Positions 43,126 through 52,685 of a stretch of 64,000 nt of DNA are shown piece after piece (within the stretch, counting starts at the first letter, position 1; every line of letters starts with the position of its first letter). The stretch is from Pacificoceanicola sp049341065 (GTDB lineage Bacteria; Pseudomonadota; Alphaproteobacteria; Rhodobacterales; Rhodobacteraceae): NCBI RefSeq assembly GCF_049341065.1, contig NZ_JBMPIX010000001.1, forward strand, positions 248,001 through 312,000. Reading direction: 5' to 3'. The position numbers and the translations under genes were made by a program. The notes below the pieces were generated by a model. The model did no database searches, was not told where the DNA came from, and worked only from the letters and a program-made list of their open reading frames with translations.

Positions 43126-44502
43126 ATGAAGGTCATCATTTGCGGTGCTGGGCAGGTTGGTTGGCAGATCGCGCGGCATCTTTCGGGCGAACGCAACGAC
43201 GTGACCGTCGTGGACAACAATCCCGATCTGGTGCGCCGCGCGACGGATACGCTGGATGTTCAGGGGATTGCGGGCTTTGCCTCTTACCCTGACGTGCTGG
43301 AAAAAGCCGGGGCGCGCGATGCCGACATGATCATCGCCGCGACCTATTCCGACGAGGTGAACATGGTCACCTGTCAGGTGGCCCACTCGGTGTTCGAAGT
43401 GCCGCGCAAGATCGCGCGACTGCGGGCGCAAAGCTATCTCACCGCGATCTATTCCGACCTTTACCGGCGCGATCACCTGCCGATCGATGTGGTCATCAGC
43501 CCGGAACGCGAGGTGGCCGAGGCAGCTTTGCGGCGGCTCTCGGCGCCTGCGGCTTTTGACACCGAGACCTTTCTGGACGGGCAGGCGCATCTGATGGGGC
43601 TGTCGATCGATGCCGATTGTCCCATCGTCAACACGCCTCTGCGCCAGTTGACCGATCTGTTTTCGACGTTGCGCTCGGTCGTCGTCGCGGTGCGCCGCGA
43701 GGGCACGCTCTTCGCCCCCGAGGCACGGGACCAGCTTTTCGTCGGCGACAGTTGTTACGTCATGGTGCATCAGGAAGATGTCCGCCGGACACTTGAAATC
43801 TTTGGCAAATCGCTGCGCAAGCAGGAGAGGGTGGTCATCGTTGGCGGTGGCAACATTGGCCTCGCCGTGGCCCAGCAGTTGGAAAAGGGGCGCGAACGGG
43901 TGCGGGCCAAGGTGATCGAGCGTGATCGCAAGAACGCCGAACGCGCCGCCGAAGCGCTGGAGCGCACCATCGTGCTGCATGGCGACGGTCTGGATGCGAC
44001 CCTGCTGAGCGAAGCGGGCGTCGAACGCGCCGACGCGGTGCTGTGTGTGACGGATGATGACAAGACCAACATGCTGGCCGCAGTGCGTGCCAAGGCTGCG
44101 GGTTGCCCGATGGCGATTGCCCTTGTCAATGATCCGACGCTGGTCGAATTGATGGAGCCCTTGGGCATCGACGCCTATATCAACCCGCGCGCCACCACGG
44201 TCAGTTCGATCCTGCGGCACATCCGGCATGGCCGGGTCAGCGCGGTCTATTCCGTCGGAGATGCCGAAGCCGAAGTGATTGAGGCTGAGGTACTCTCGAC
44301 CTCGTCGATCGCTGGTGAGCGGTTGCGTGACATAGATTTTCCCGAAGGCGTGCTGGTAGGGGCCATTCGCAGCGGCGACAAGGTGATCAAACCGGCGGGC
44401 AGTCTGCGCATTCAGGCGGGCGACCAGATTGTGATCTTTGCTCTGGCCAAGGACGTGCCGGAGGTCGAGCGCCTCCTGCAGGTCTCGATCGACTTTTTCT
44501 AG
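43126..44502 (+). CDS. trkA: Trk potassium uptake regulatory subunit TrkA
   Basis: A 458-residue cytoplasmic protein with two RCK_N-RCK_C repeats. NAD-binding glycine motifs are at the start (MKVIICGAGQVGWQIAR) and near residue 235 (VVIVGGGNIGLAVAQQL). It gates the TrkH channel encoded four bases downstream. Length is normal. Confidence 0.96.
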   Translation: MKVIICGAGQVGWQIARHLSGERNDVTVVDNNPDLVRRATDTLDVQGIAGFASYPDVLEKAGARDADMIIAATYSDEVNMVTCQVAHSVFEVPRKIARLRAQSYLTAIYSDLYRRDHLPIDVVISPEREVAEAALRRLSAPAAFDTETFLDGQAHLMGLSIDADCPIVNTPLRQLTDLFSTLRSVVVAVRREGTLFAPEARDQLFVGDSCYVMVHQEDVRRTLEIFGKSLRKQERVVIVGGGNIGLAVAQQLEKGRERVRAKVIERDRKNAERAAEALERTIVLHGDGLDATLLSEAGVERADAVLCVTDDDKTNMLAAVRAKAAGCPMAIALVNDPTLVELMEPLGIDAYINPRATTVSSILRHIRHGRVSAVYSVGDAEAEVIEAEVLSTSSIAGERLRDIDFPEGVLVGAIRSGDKVIKPAGSLRIQAGDQIVIFALAKDVPEVERLLQVSIDFF

Positions 44503-44505
44503 ACC

Positions 44506-46020
44506 ATGAACCGGCTCTCCCGACTGCCTCTGTTTCTGATGCTGCTGGGCCTTGTGTCGGCTTCGATGATCGTGCCGGCCTGTTATGCGCTGGCTATCGA
44601 AGAATTCCACGACGCCCGGGCGTTCTTTTATTCGGCGCTGGTGGGGCTGATCCTGACGGCACTGGTTGCCATTGCCCTGTCGAACCGCGCGCACAATCGT
44701 AGCGGCGTGCGGCAGCTTCTGGCCTTGCTGGCGGCGTTCATCTTTTTGCCGATCTTCCTTGCCGTGCCGTTCTTCGAGGCCGTGCGCACCACGACGTTCC
44801 TGTCGTCTTATGTGGAAATGGTCTCGGCCCTGACCACCACCGGGGCGACGCTGTTTGAACCGGGCAGGCTGTCTGGCCCCGAACATCTATGGCGCGGGCA
44901 GGTCGGCTGGATGGGCGGTTTGATCATCTGGGTTTCGGCCTCGGCCATTCTGGCACCTTTGACCTTGGGCGGTTTCGAGGTCACGGCGAGCGGTGAGCCG
45001 GGGCAAGTGATCGCGCAGGGCGCCGCACGCGGGGTGCGCAGCGATCCGGCGCATCGGTTGCGGCGCAGCGCCGAGGTTCTACTTCCGGTATATGCCGGGC
45101 TGACGCTATCGCTGTGCGTGATGCTGCTGGTGGCTGGGGATCCGCCGCTGGTGGCGCTGATGCACGCCATGGCCGTGATGGCGACCTCGGGGATATCGCC
45201 GGTGGGCGGGGTTTCAGGGGCGGCCAGCGGTATGCCCGGAGAGATGATCCTGTTCTGCTTCATGTTTTTCGCCTTGTCGCGACTGACCTTTTCCACAGAC
45301 ACCAGCCAGGCGACACGACCGGGGCTGCTCTTCGACCCGGAATTCCGACTGGGCCTGTTCATAATCGTCATCGTGCCAGTCCTGTTTTTCATTCGGCATT
45401 GGGCGGCCTCGTTCGAAGTCGGGGACGAGCAGAACATTGGCGCGGGTCTGCGGGCCTTCTGGGGGGGGCTGTTTACCGCGTTGTCCTTCCTCAGCACGAC
45501 CGGGTTTCTCAGCGTCGAATGGTCGACGGCGCAGGATTGGTCCGGGCTGTCGACGCCGGGGATCATCCTGATGGGCCTTGCCATGGTCGGCGGGGGCGTC
45601 GCCACAACGGCAGGCGGGGTCAAGTTGTTGCGCGTCTATGCGCTGTACCTGAACGGCACCCGCGAATTGGAGCGCCTGATCCATCCGCATTCCGTCGGGC
45701 GCTCGCAGCTGGTCAGCCGCCGCATCCGGCGCGAAGGGGCCTTTATCGCCTGGGTCTTTTTCATGCTTTTCGCGGTGACGCTGGCGGGTTTCGCCATGGC
45801 CTTCGGTCTGGTCGGGATCGCGTTCGAGCAGTCGATCATCCTGACCGTGGCGGCGCTGTCCAACACCGGGCCCCTGATCGTCTACTCCGGGGCCGAGCCG
45901 ATTGTGCTCAGCAGTTTGACGACCGAGGCCAAGTACCTTTTCAGCGCCGCCATGGTGCTGGGGCGGCTGGAGCTTCTGGCCATCGTGGTGATGCTCTCGC
46001 CCGGTCTGTGGCGCAGTTGA
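44506..46020 (+). CDS. trkH: Trk potassium uptake channel TrkH
   Basis: A 504-residue membrane protein with about ten helices and four pore-loop repeats, for example SALTTTGATLFEPG, MATSGISPVGG, FLSTTGFLSVEW and ALSNTGPLIVY. It moves potassium with TrkA as regulator and forms an operon with it. A seven-pair inverted repeat (GGCGCGA at 46023, TCGCGCC at 46050) just after the stop may be a weak terminator; it lacks a T run. Confidence 0.95.
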   Translation: MNRLSRLPLFLMLLGLVSASMIVPACYALAIEEFHDARAFFYSALVGLILTALVAIALSNRAHNRSGVRQLLALLAAFIFLPIFLAVPFFEAVRTTTFLSSYVEMVSALTTTGATLFEPGRLSGPEHLWRGQVGWMGGLIIWVSASAILAPLTLGGFEVTASGEPGQVIAQGAARGVRSDPAHRLRRSAEVLLPVYAGLTLSLCVMLLVAGDPPLVALMHAMAVMATSGISPVGGVSGAASGMPGEMILFCFMFFALSRLTFSTDTSQATRPGLLFDPEFRLGLFIIVIVPVLFFIRHWAASFEVGDEQNIGAGLRAFWGGLFTALSFLSTTGFLSVEWSTAQDWSGLSTPGIILMGLAMVGGGVATTAGGVKLLRVYALYLNGTRELERLIHPHSVGRSQLVSRRIRREGAFIAWVFFMLFAVTLAGFAMAFGLVGIAFEQSIILTVAALSNTGPLIVYSGAEPIVLSSLTTEAKYLFSAAMVLGRLELLAIVVMLSPGLWRS

Positions 46021-46207
46021 GCGGCGCGAAGCTGGACGCACAAGACGTCTCGCGCCATGCTTGCATCCTTTGGAACCGGTCAGCATTGCGGACCTGTTTT
46101 CAAAAAGTCCAATTTTTGCGCTGGAAACTCGCCCCTGTCCAAGACATACTCTGCCGATGATAGGGGCGTGCCCCGCGCGGCGCGATACAAGAACAAAGGC
46201 AATTTCA

Positions 46208-46447
46208 ATGGCTTCGGATAGACAGAACCTGCAGGACGCATTCCTTAACCATGTGCGCAAAACCAAGGTTCCGGTGACGGTTTTCCTGATTAACGGTGTG
46301 AAGCTGCAAGGTGTGATCACTTGGTTTGACAATTTCTGCGTGCTTTTGCGCCGCGATGGTCAGTCACAGCTGGTCTACAAACACGCGATCAGCACGATCA
46401 TGCCGTCTCAGCCTATCAACCTTTATGACGGTGAAGACGCTTCTTGA
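46208..46447 (+). CDS. hfq: RNA chaperone Hfq
   Basis: A 79-residue Sm-like protein. Sm1 (TVFLINGVKLQGVITWFDNF) and Sm2 (YKHAISTIMP) are clear. It forms hexamers that pair small RNAs with mRNAs. ATG 46208 follows an AAAGG site. The last codons overlap the hflX start, an arrangement also known in enterobacteria. Confidence 0.97.
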   Translation: MASDRQNLQDAFLNHVRKTKVPVTVFLINGVKLQGVITWFDNFCVLLRRDGQSQLVYKHAISTIMPSQPINLYDGEDAS

Positions 46448-47724
46448 GCGACATAGTCCACGACACGCATGTGACCCGCGCATGGGTCCTGCATCCCGAC
46501 ATGAAATCCGTCAAGGATCGCCGCGCGGCAGACAGGGCCTTGGAAGAGGCCGTGTCGCTTGCGCATGCCTTGCCCAACCTGACCGTAGTCGGCCAGACCG
46601 TCGTTCCGCTGCAACGCGCGCATCCCGGGATGTTGTTCGGCAAGGGCAAGATCGAGGAACTCAAGGGCCGCTTCGCAGCGGATGAGATCGAGCTGGTTCT
46701 GGTTGATGGCCCGGTCACTCCCGTTCAACAGCGCAACCTTGAAAAGGCCTGGGGGGTAAAGCTGCTCGACCGGACGGGCCTGATCCTCGAGATTTTCAGC
46801 GACCGTGCCGCCACCCGCGAAGGCGTGCTTCAGGTGGAAATGGCCGCACTGTCCTATCAGCGCACCCGGCTGGTCCGCGCCTGGACGCACCTCGAACGCC
46901 AGCGCGGCGGGCTTGGTTTCGTGGGCGGCCCCGGCGAAACCCAGATCGAGGCTGACCGCCGCGCCATCGACGAACAACTGGTGCGCCTGCGCCGGCAGCT
47001 CGACAAGGTCGTGAAAACCCGCGAGTTGCACCGCGCAGCCCGCGCAAAGGTGCCATTCCCTATCGTCGCGCTTGTGGGCTATACCAACGCCGGAAAGTCC
47101 ACCTTGTTCAATCGCCTCACTGGCGCTGACGTCATGGCCAAGGACATGCTGTTCGCCACGCTGGATCCGACAATGCGGCAGGTGGAACTGCCGACCGGCG
47201 CCAATGTGATCCTCTCCGACACGGTGGGTTTTATCTCGGACCTGCCGACCGAACTTGTCGCGGCCTTCCGCGCCACGCTCGAAGAGGTTCTGGCCGCCGA
47301 TGTCATCGTGCACGTGCGCGACATCTCGCATCCTGAAACCGAGGAACAGGCGCGCGACGTGCGCACCATTCTTGCCACGCTTGGCGTTGACGATCAGGTG
47401 TCGCAACTCGAACTTTGGAACAAGATCGACCAACTGGACGACGAAAAAGCCGAAGCCATCCGCACCCGCGCCGCCCGCGAAGAGGGCGTCTTTGCCATAT
47501 CGGCCCTGACGGGCGAAGGCCTGCAAGGATTTCTGGACGCGGTCACCCGCGCCCTCGGCGAAGAAAAACGCCGCGAAACCTTTACGTTGCCCTTCGATCA
47601 GGGCCGCCGCCGCGCATGGCTTTTTGACAAAGGCCTTGTCGAAGAGGAAAGCCAAACCGAGGATGGCTACACCCTCACGGTCCATTGGTCCGCCACGGAC
47701 AAAGCCCGTTTCGACGCCCTGTAA
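46444..47724 (+). CDS. hflX: Ribosome-splitting GTPase HflX
   Basis: A 426-residue GTPase. An N-terminal HflX domain (HPGMLFGKGKIEELK, GGPGETQIEADRR) precedes the G domain with G1 GYTNAGKST and G3 SDTVGFISDLP. It rescues stalled ribosomes after heat stress. The start is TTG 46444, overlapping the hfq stop (TTGA). A double-hairpin repeat begins 11 bases past the stop. Confidence 0.95.
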   Translation: MSDIVHDTHVTRAWVLHPDMKSVKDRRAADRALEEAVSLAHALPNLTVVGQTVVPLQRAHPGMLFGKGKIEELKGRFAADEIELVLVDGPVTPVQQRNLEKAWGVKLLDRTGLILEIFSDRAATREGVLQVEMAALSYQRTRLVRAWTHLERQRGGLGFVGGPGETQIEADRRAIDEQLVRLRRQLDKVVKTRELHRAARAKVPFPIVALVGYTNAGKSTLFNRLTGADVMAKDMLFATLDPTMRQVELPTGANVILSDTVGFISDLPTELVAAFRATLEEVLAADVIVHVRDISHPETEEQARDVRTILATLGVDDQVSQLELWNKIDQLDDEKAEAIRTRAAREEGVFAISALTGEGLQGFLDAVTRALGEEKRRETFTLPFDQGRRRAWLFDKGLVEEESQTEDGYTLTVHWSATDKARFDAL

Positions 47725-47734
47725 CCGCCCGCCA

Positions 47735-47795
47735 TTTCACTGGTCCAAAAATATCCCGGGGGAGCGCAGCTTGTCTGCGCGGGGGCAGCGCCCCC
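47735..47795 (+). repeat. Double-hairpin 3' element, copy C
   Basis: TTTCACTGGTCC leads into the core AAAATATCCCGGGGGAG beginning at 47748. Stem 1 is GCGCAG-CTTGT-CTGCGC (47764-47780) and stem 2 is GGGGGC-AGC-GCCCCC (47781-47795). It lies between hflX and the convergent kinase gene. Confidence 0.82.
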
Positions 47796-47803
47796 GAATC
47801 CCT

Positions 47804-48736
47804 TCAAAATACCGCGCTGTCCTGTTCCAAAATCCAGTCCGTTACCGCCAGACGCGCCTTTTGCCGCTTTGAGGCCCGCTCGGGTGTGCGCGCCCAAAGC
47901 CCCAAGGCAAAGGTACGTTGCAGGAACAGCCGCACTGCAGGGTCGCTCGCTTGGTCGCCATAGCCGCGCGCCAGCGTGGCCAGCGCCCGGTGGCGGTCCC
48001 GTCCAAAGGGGGCGAAAGCCAGCACATCGACGCCAAGAGTGAACAGATCGCGCAGCGGCTCGTCTTCGCGGGCGTTCTCAAAGTCGATGCCCCAAAGTGT
48101 CCCGTCCTGGCCCAACAGCAGGTTTCCCGCGTTCAGGTCCTTATGGGTCACGGCCTTGATTGTCGGTTTGCGGCGCACATCCTGAAACATCTCGTGCATC
48201 GCCGCGCAATGGCTGCGGAACCGGGGCAGATCGCTGATCTGGCGATCCCCCGCCTCGGCCTGAGCCAACAGTTTGTCAAGCCAGTTCAGGTGCCCGACGG
48301 GGCGAAAGGGGGCCTCTCGCAGGCTCGTCGCGTGAAGCGCTGCGATCCAGCCACCCGCCGCTTCGACCAACTGCTCGGCCCGCGCGGGTTCACAGCTGCT
48401 CAGTGCCGCGTCAAAGGCAAGGCCGTCGCAGTCCTGCATGACCATCGCGGGCAGGGTCTTGTCGAAATGCAGCACGTCAGGCGCTCGATGTGGCCCTCTG
48501 CGCAGCGCTTGGGCAACTTCGCTTTGCCGGAACGCCTGCGCGTGGGCCTTGGCGTGATCGGCGTTGCACCACAGCTTGACCACCGCCGGTATTGGCGCGC
48601 CTAAGACCCGGAAGACCGCCGAACGGCCCACCGGACCAAGTTCGCAAAGCGTCCCAGACCAGTCCGGCCAAAGCGCGCTCAGCGCCGCCCCCGCCCGCTG
48701 TCGGGCGATGTCATCGTTTAGCCGCTCATCACTCAC
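47804..48736 (-). CDS. APH-fold phosphotransferase
   Basis: A 310-residue kinase-like protein of the aminoglycoside/choline kinase fold. The catalytic loop is THKDLNAGNLLL (His, Asp and Asn in place) and the metal-binding phrase is GIDFENA. The substrate is unknown; resistance is unlikely, as such proteins are common in roseobacters. Its start overlaps the stop of the penicillin acylase homologue by four bases, so both are made together. Confidence 0.75.
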   Translation of the reverse strand: MSDERLNDDIARQRAGAALSALWPDWSGTLCELGPVGRSAVFRVLGAPIPAVVKLWCNADHAKAHAQAFRQSEVAQALRRGPHRAPDVLHFDKTLPAMVMQDCDGLAFDAALSSCEPARAEQLVEAAGGWIAALHATSLREAPFRPVGHLNWLDKLLAQAEAGDRQISDLPRFRSHCAAMHEMFQDVRRKPTIKAVTHKDLNAGNLLLGQDGTLWGIDFENAREDEPLRDLFTLGVDVLAFAPFGRDRHRALATLARGYGDQASDPAVRLFLQRTFALGLWARTPERASKRQKARLAVTDWILEQDSAVF

Positions 48737-51195
48737 GGTTTGACCAGCCGGGTGATCCCGACCGAGGCGGCGCGCGCCAGACCTTCGTCCAGTGACATCG
48801 GGATATACTCACCACGTCGCCAAAGCTGGCCCAGATCGTCATAATGGCGCGATAGGAAATGCCCCGATTGGCCGGTCGATATGATAAAAACCGAGCTGTC
48901 CGGATCGGCAAAATCATAGACACCGCGATAGCCCGCAGCATGCACATTGCGATACGGATTGGCGCCGGTGCCAGCGGTGCGCCCGCGCATCAGTGTATTG
49001 TCCCCGCCCGAGGTGCTTTGCCGGATGTTCACAAAGTACCGCAGCACCGGCACATCGCCCAAGACCTGATGGTCGTGCGTCGCCTGATGGGCATCGCCCC
49101 AGCGCAGGCTTTCCAGGGCACCGCCATAGTTCTCGTCGATCCAGACCAGCGCATCGTCCAGCGCAAGGCGGGCAATGTCGGCGCAGGTCTCGGTCCGGGC
49201 CGAGCGGATGATGTCACACCATTTCGACGCCCCGTTCACATCGCGATAGACGCGTTCGATGAACAGCGGTTCCACATGGTCGAACTCGGTTGCCAGCGGG
49301 CCAAGGTCATCCTGAATAAGACGGCTCTGAAGGGCGCGCAGCCAAGCGGAATAGATCAGCGGTTCCGGCAGATGTTCGTTCATCTCACCGTTCCAGTTGG
49401 CCAAAAGCTCCAGCGCGCGCTGGCGTTGGCGTTCCGGGGTGCCTTCGGCGGCGGCCTCTCCGGTGAACCAGAGATCGCGGCCGATCAGCGGCAGCAGGGT
49501 GCGGGCGGTCACCGACACGGTGTCCAACTGCGCCTCGATAAAGCTGTCGCGCGTGTGCACCTGCCGCCCCTGCATCAGAGCCTTCCAACGTTGCACGCGT
49601 TGGCTGTCCCCCCAGTCAAAGCTGACGTGGCGCGGGAAGGGGGCATCGGTGATCTTGTTGTTGGTGTTGCCGACGATCCCGCCTTCGGGCGCCAGAAACG
49701 CCGGGTTGGCAGAATAGGGCAGCATCCCCTGCCAGCGATTTTCCGCGATCCAGCCGGGGCTGGGCATCCGGCCCTTGCTTTGGTTGGCGGCATCGCGCAG
49801 CGGCATGGCGCCGATCAGCTTCATCGCAACTGTGTCTTCGTCGATCAGCGTCAGGTTCTGCGAAGGGGCGACATAGGCGCGGCTGGCTTCGATCGCCTCT
49901 TCGACCGAGCCTGACATCATCAGACCGATCGCCGCCGTCATCGAGGTATCCTTGCCGGACAGCGCGGTCCAGGCCAGTGACACCACATGTCCGGGCGGGG
50001 TGATCGCATCAAGGTCGAAATTGGCGCGCGGCAGAACCGGGCCATTGTCCGTCCAGCGCATGGTGATGGTGGCCGGGGTGTGATCCTTGATGTTGATGAT
50101 CGACTTGCGCGTCACAAAGCGGGCATAGCCATCGGGTGTGCGGTATTGCTCGGGGTTATCGGGGTTGAGTTCCTCGATATAGAGATCCTGATCATCGAGA
50201 TAGCTTGAGGTCAGCCCCCATGCCAGCCGCTCGGACCGGCCCACCAGAACCACCGGAATTCCCGGGATGGTGCCGCCAATGACACCGCCCGACTGCAACT
50301 GCATCCGCGCCAGATACCAGATCGACGGCGCCGTCAGCCCAAGGTGCGGGTCATTGGCCAGCAATGTGCCGCCCCCGGCCGAGCGCGAGGCATCGGCGGC
50401 CCAGGCGTTCGACGCGCCCGCAAGGCCGCGCGGCGGCGTGGCGGCCAGAAAGGCCTGCCGGGGCTGGCTGGGGGTGAAGCTGGGCAAGGGGCCAGGCACG
50501 AGGCTGGCATAGGCGGGCAAGGCGGCGGTGCCGCTGCCGGGCATGTCGGGCAGGATATCGGACAGGCGGTCCGCGTCCGGGATCAACAGCGAGGTGCGCG
50601 CACGCAGCACTTCGTCCCGCAGTTGGCCGGTCAACTGAAAGGCCATCAGTTTGGTCAGGGCGATGGAATCGGCGGGCTTCCACGGCGCAAGCGGGGCGCT
50701 GAACATGAAGAACTCGGGCGCGCCACGCCCAAGGCTGCCTTGGTTGATCTCTTCCAGACGGGCGTTGACCCCGGCGCTGTAGGCTTCGAGCGCATCCAGC
50801 GTCGCAGCGTCCTGATGGGCGACCGATTGCACCGCCAACGGGTAAAGATCCAACCGACGCATCAGCGTGTCAGTTTCCACGGTGCGGGTGCCAAAAATCT
50901 CGGACAGGCGGCCCTGAACGGTGCGGCGCATCAGGATCATCTGCCAAAGCCGGTCCTGCGCATGTGCATAGCCGAGGCCGAAAAAGGCGTCGCGGTCCGA
51001 CAGGGCCATGATATGCGGCACGCCGGCATTGTCGCGAATGATTTCGATATCGGCAGTGATGCCCGCGACGGGCATGGTCTTGTCGTACTCGGGCAGCGAA
51101 CGCGAGGCGAGATAATAGACCATCAGCGCACCGAGCACGGTCAAAACGATGCTAAGGCTCACCAATCGCAGGAGCCATCTGAACACAAGCGCCAT
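48733..51195 (-). CDS. Penicillin acylase family Ntn hydrolase
   Basis: An 820-residue protein with an N-terminal hydrophobic helix (about 8-30). The predicted autoprocessing site precedes Ser262 in GLAGASNAWA, the family's Ser-Asn-x-Trp nucleophile motif. Other markers are RDNAGVPHIMA, GYAHAQDRLWQM and a late NTNNKI. It should mature into alpha and beta chains in the periplasm and cleave amide bonds. Acyl-homoserine lactones or N-acyl amino acids are plausible substrates, but nothing fixes the choice. It is translationally coupled to the APH-fold kinase. Confidence 0.88.
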   Translation of the reverse strand: MALVFRWLLRLVSLSIVLTVLGALMVYYLASRSLPEYDKTMPVAGITADIEIIRDNAGVPHIMALSDRDAFFGLGYAHAQDRLWQMILMRRTVQGRLSEIFGTRTVETDTLMRRLDLYPLAVQSVAHQDAATLDALEAYSAGVNARLEEINQGSLGRGAPEFFMFSAPLAPWKPADSIALTKLMAFQLTGQLRDEVLRARTSLLIPDADRLSDILPDMPGSGTAALPAYASLVPGPLPSFTPSQPRQAFLAATPPRGLAGASNAWAADASRSAGGGTLLANDPHLGLTAPSIWYLARMQLQSGGVIGGTIPGIPVVLVGRSERLAWGLTSSYLDDQDLYIEELNPDNPEQYRTPDGYARFVTRKSIINIKDHTPATITMRWTDNGPVLPRANFDLDAITPPGHVVSLAWTALSGKDTSMTAAIGLMMSGSVEEAIEASRAYVAPSQNLTLIDEDTVAMKLIGAMPLRDAANQSKGRMPSPGWIAENRWQGMLPYSANPAFLAPEGGIVGNTNNKITDAPFPRHVSFDWGDSQRVQRWKALMQGRQVHTRDSFIEAQLDTVSVTARTLLPLIGRDLWFTGEAAAEGTPERQRQRALELLANWNGEMNEHLPEPLIYSAWLRALQSRLIQDDLGPLATEFDHVEPLFIERVYRDVNGASKWCDIIRSARTETCADIARLALDDALVWIDENYGGALESLRWGDAHQATHDHQVLGDVPVLRYFVNIRQSTSGGDNTLMRGRTAGTGANPYRNVHAAGYRGVYDFADPDSSVFIISTGQSGHFLSRHYDDLGQLWRRGEYIPMSLDEGLARAASVGITRLVKP

Positions 51196-51312
51196 TTCCC
51201 TCGCCCTTTTCTTGCGCTAACTGGGGGGTGAAGCGGGCTTAGCCTGCCCTTGGCCAGATGCCAAGGGGCGCGGGCGGCGAAGAATTGCAGATCATTGTGA
51301 GGGAGAAGGAAA

Positions 51313-52185
51313 ATGGCAAAGGTTGCATTCCTGGGTTTGGGCGTCATGGGCTATCCGATGGCGGGCTATCTCGCCAAGGCTGGACACGAGGTGACGGTCT
51401 ATAACCGCACGGCGGCCAAGGCGGAAAACTGGGTCAAGGAACATGGCGGCGCGATGGCTGCGACCCCGTGCGAGGCCGCGCAGGGTGCCGAATTCGTGAT
51501 GTCCTGCGTCGGCAATGACGACGATCTTCGTGGCGTCTGTCTGGGCGAGGATGGCGCCTTTGCGGGCATGGACGCGGGCAGCATCTTTGTCGATCACACC
51601 ACGGTTTCGGCACAGGTCACGCGCGAATTGCACGCTGCGGCTGCGGACGCAGGTATCGCCTTTGTCGATGCGCCGATTTCGGGCGGGCAGGCGGGGGCCG
51701 AGAACGGCGCGCTTGTGGTGATGTGCGGCGGCGAAGACGGCGCCTATGCCAAAGCCGAGCCGATGATCGACGCCTATTCCAAGCTGTGCAAACGGTTGGG
51801 CGAAAGCGGGTCGGGCCAGCTGTGCAAGATGGTCAATCAGATCTGTATTGCGGGTCTGGTTCAGGGGCTTTCGGAAGGGCTGCACTTTGCCGAAAAGGCG
51901 GGTCTTGACGGACGCGCCGTGGTCGAGGTGATCGGCGGCGGTGCTGCTGGCAGCTGGCAGATGGTCAACCGCTACGAGACCATGCTGGACGATCACTTTG
52001 AACATGGCTTTGCCGTGGACTGGATGCGCAAGGATTTGGGAATCTGCCTGCAAACCGCAAATGAAAACGGCGCCTCGCTGCCGGTTACAGCGTTGGTCGA
52101 CCAGTTCTACAAGGATGTGCAAAAATTGGGCGGCGGTCGCTGGGACACGTCCAGCCTGATCAAACGCCTGCGCGAGTTCGGCTGA
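51313..52185 (+). CDS. Beta-hydroxyacid dehydrogenase (3-hydroxyisobutyrate dehydrogenase family)
   Basis: A 290-residue NAD(P)-dependent oxidoreductase. The Rossmann start is AKVAFLGLGVMGYPMAGYLA, the substrate loop DHTTVS, the catalytic-site region DAPISGGQAGAENG, and the catalytic lysine lies in GQLCKMVNQ. The family covers 3-hydroxyisobutyrate, tartronate semialdehyde and succinic semialdehyde reductases. No pathway neighbours specify the substrate. Confidence 0.87.
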   Translation: MAKVAFLGLGVMGYPMAGYLAKAGHEVTVYNRTAAKAENWVKEHGGAMAATPCEAAQGAEFVMSCVGNDDDLRGVCLGEDGAFAGMDAGSIFVDHTTVSAQVTRELHAAAADAGIAFVDAPISGGQAGAENGALVVMCGGEDGAYAKAEPMIDAYSKLCKRLGESGSGQLCKMVNQICIAGLVQGLSEGLHFAEKAGLDGRAVVEVIGGGAAGSWQMVNRYETMLDDHFEHGFAVDWMRKDLGICLQTANENGASLPVTALVDQFYKDVQKLGGGRWDTSSLIKRLREFG

Positions 52186-52685
52186 AAATCTATTATAAAG
52201 AGAGTTAATCGCGCTGCTTGCAATTTTAGGTGGCGCGTTTTCTTTTTGGCAAAATCCCTTTGCGCAGACAGGCAAACCTCGAATTATCTTGACCTGCCGG
52301 ACAGGTCAGCACGATTGCCCATTGTAATTTATATCCTGCTGGCCTTATGCTGAAAGTCAGGCTGCTGCCAATAAGGGCAGAGCCCGAAAGTTTCGCTGAC
52401 CCGGATGCCAAGACAAAAGCTCCCCGTCAGACCGATCTGGTCCTCGGACCAAAGTACTGCGCCCGGACCGCCAAAAGCGACGGGCCTTGAATGGGCGCCC
52501 CCGGTTCCAGGACGGGTAGAGCGTCGGAGAAGAAACGCGATGAAGCGCGCGACGACATCGAGGCATGAGGCAGGGATCAAACAGTCCCTCCATGCCCGCG
52601 CGCGCCACCTCGCTCAGACAAGACACAGCACACGCCCTTCGGCCCCACCCGGGCCCGAGGGCGTTTTCCTGTGCAAACGGACAAC
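52186..52685 (+). promoter_or_regulatory. Long structured leader region of rne
   Basis: This 500-base stretch has no credible gene. It holds TGACCTG-N5-CAGGTCA, a perfect seven-base inverted repeat at 52290-52308; a small hairpin TGGTC-CTCG-GACCA at 52438-52451; and a strong hairpin ending in four T residues at 52632-52667. A long 5' leader is known for rne in enterobacteria, where it mediates feedback by RNase E. I could not fix a promoter. Confidence 0.55.
52632..52667 (+). terminator. Terminator-like hairpin just upstream of rne
   Basis: ACGCCCT pairs with AGGGCGT; inside, a G-T wobble and one C-C mismatch lead to a second run, GGCCC with GGGCC. The stem is followed by TTTT and lies 18-21 bases before the rne ATG. 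It could attenuate rne transcription or serve as an RNase E-sensitive control structure. Confidence 0.6.

Noticed and set aside
43033..44886. 617-codon minus-strand frame opposite trkA-trkH
   Set aside because: Antisense to both Trk genes; His/Gln/Arg-rich shadow composition.
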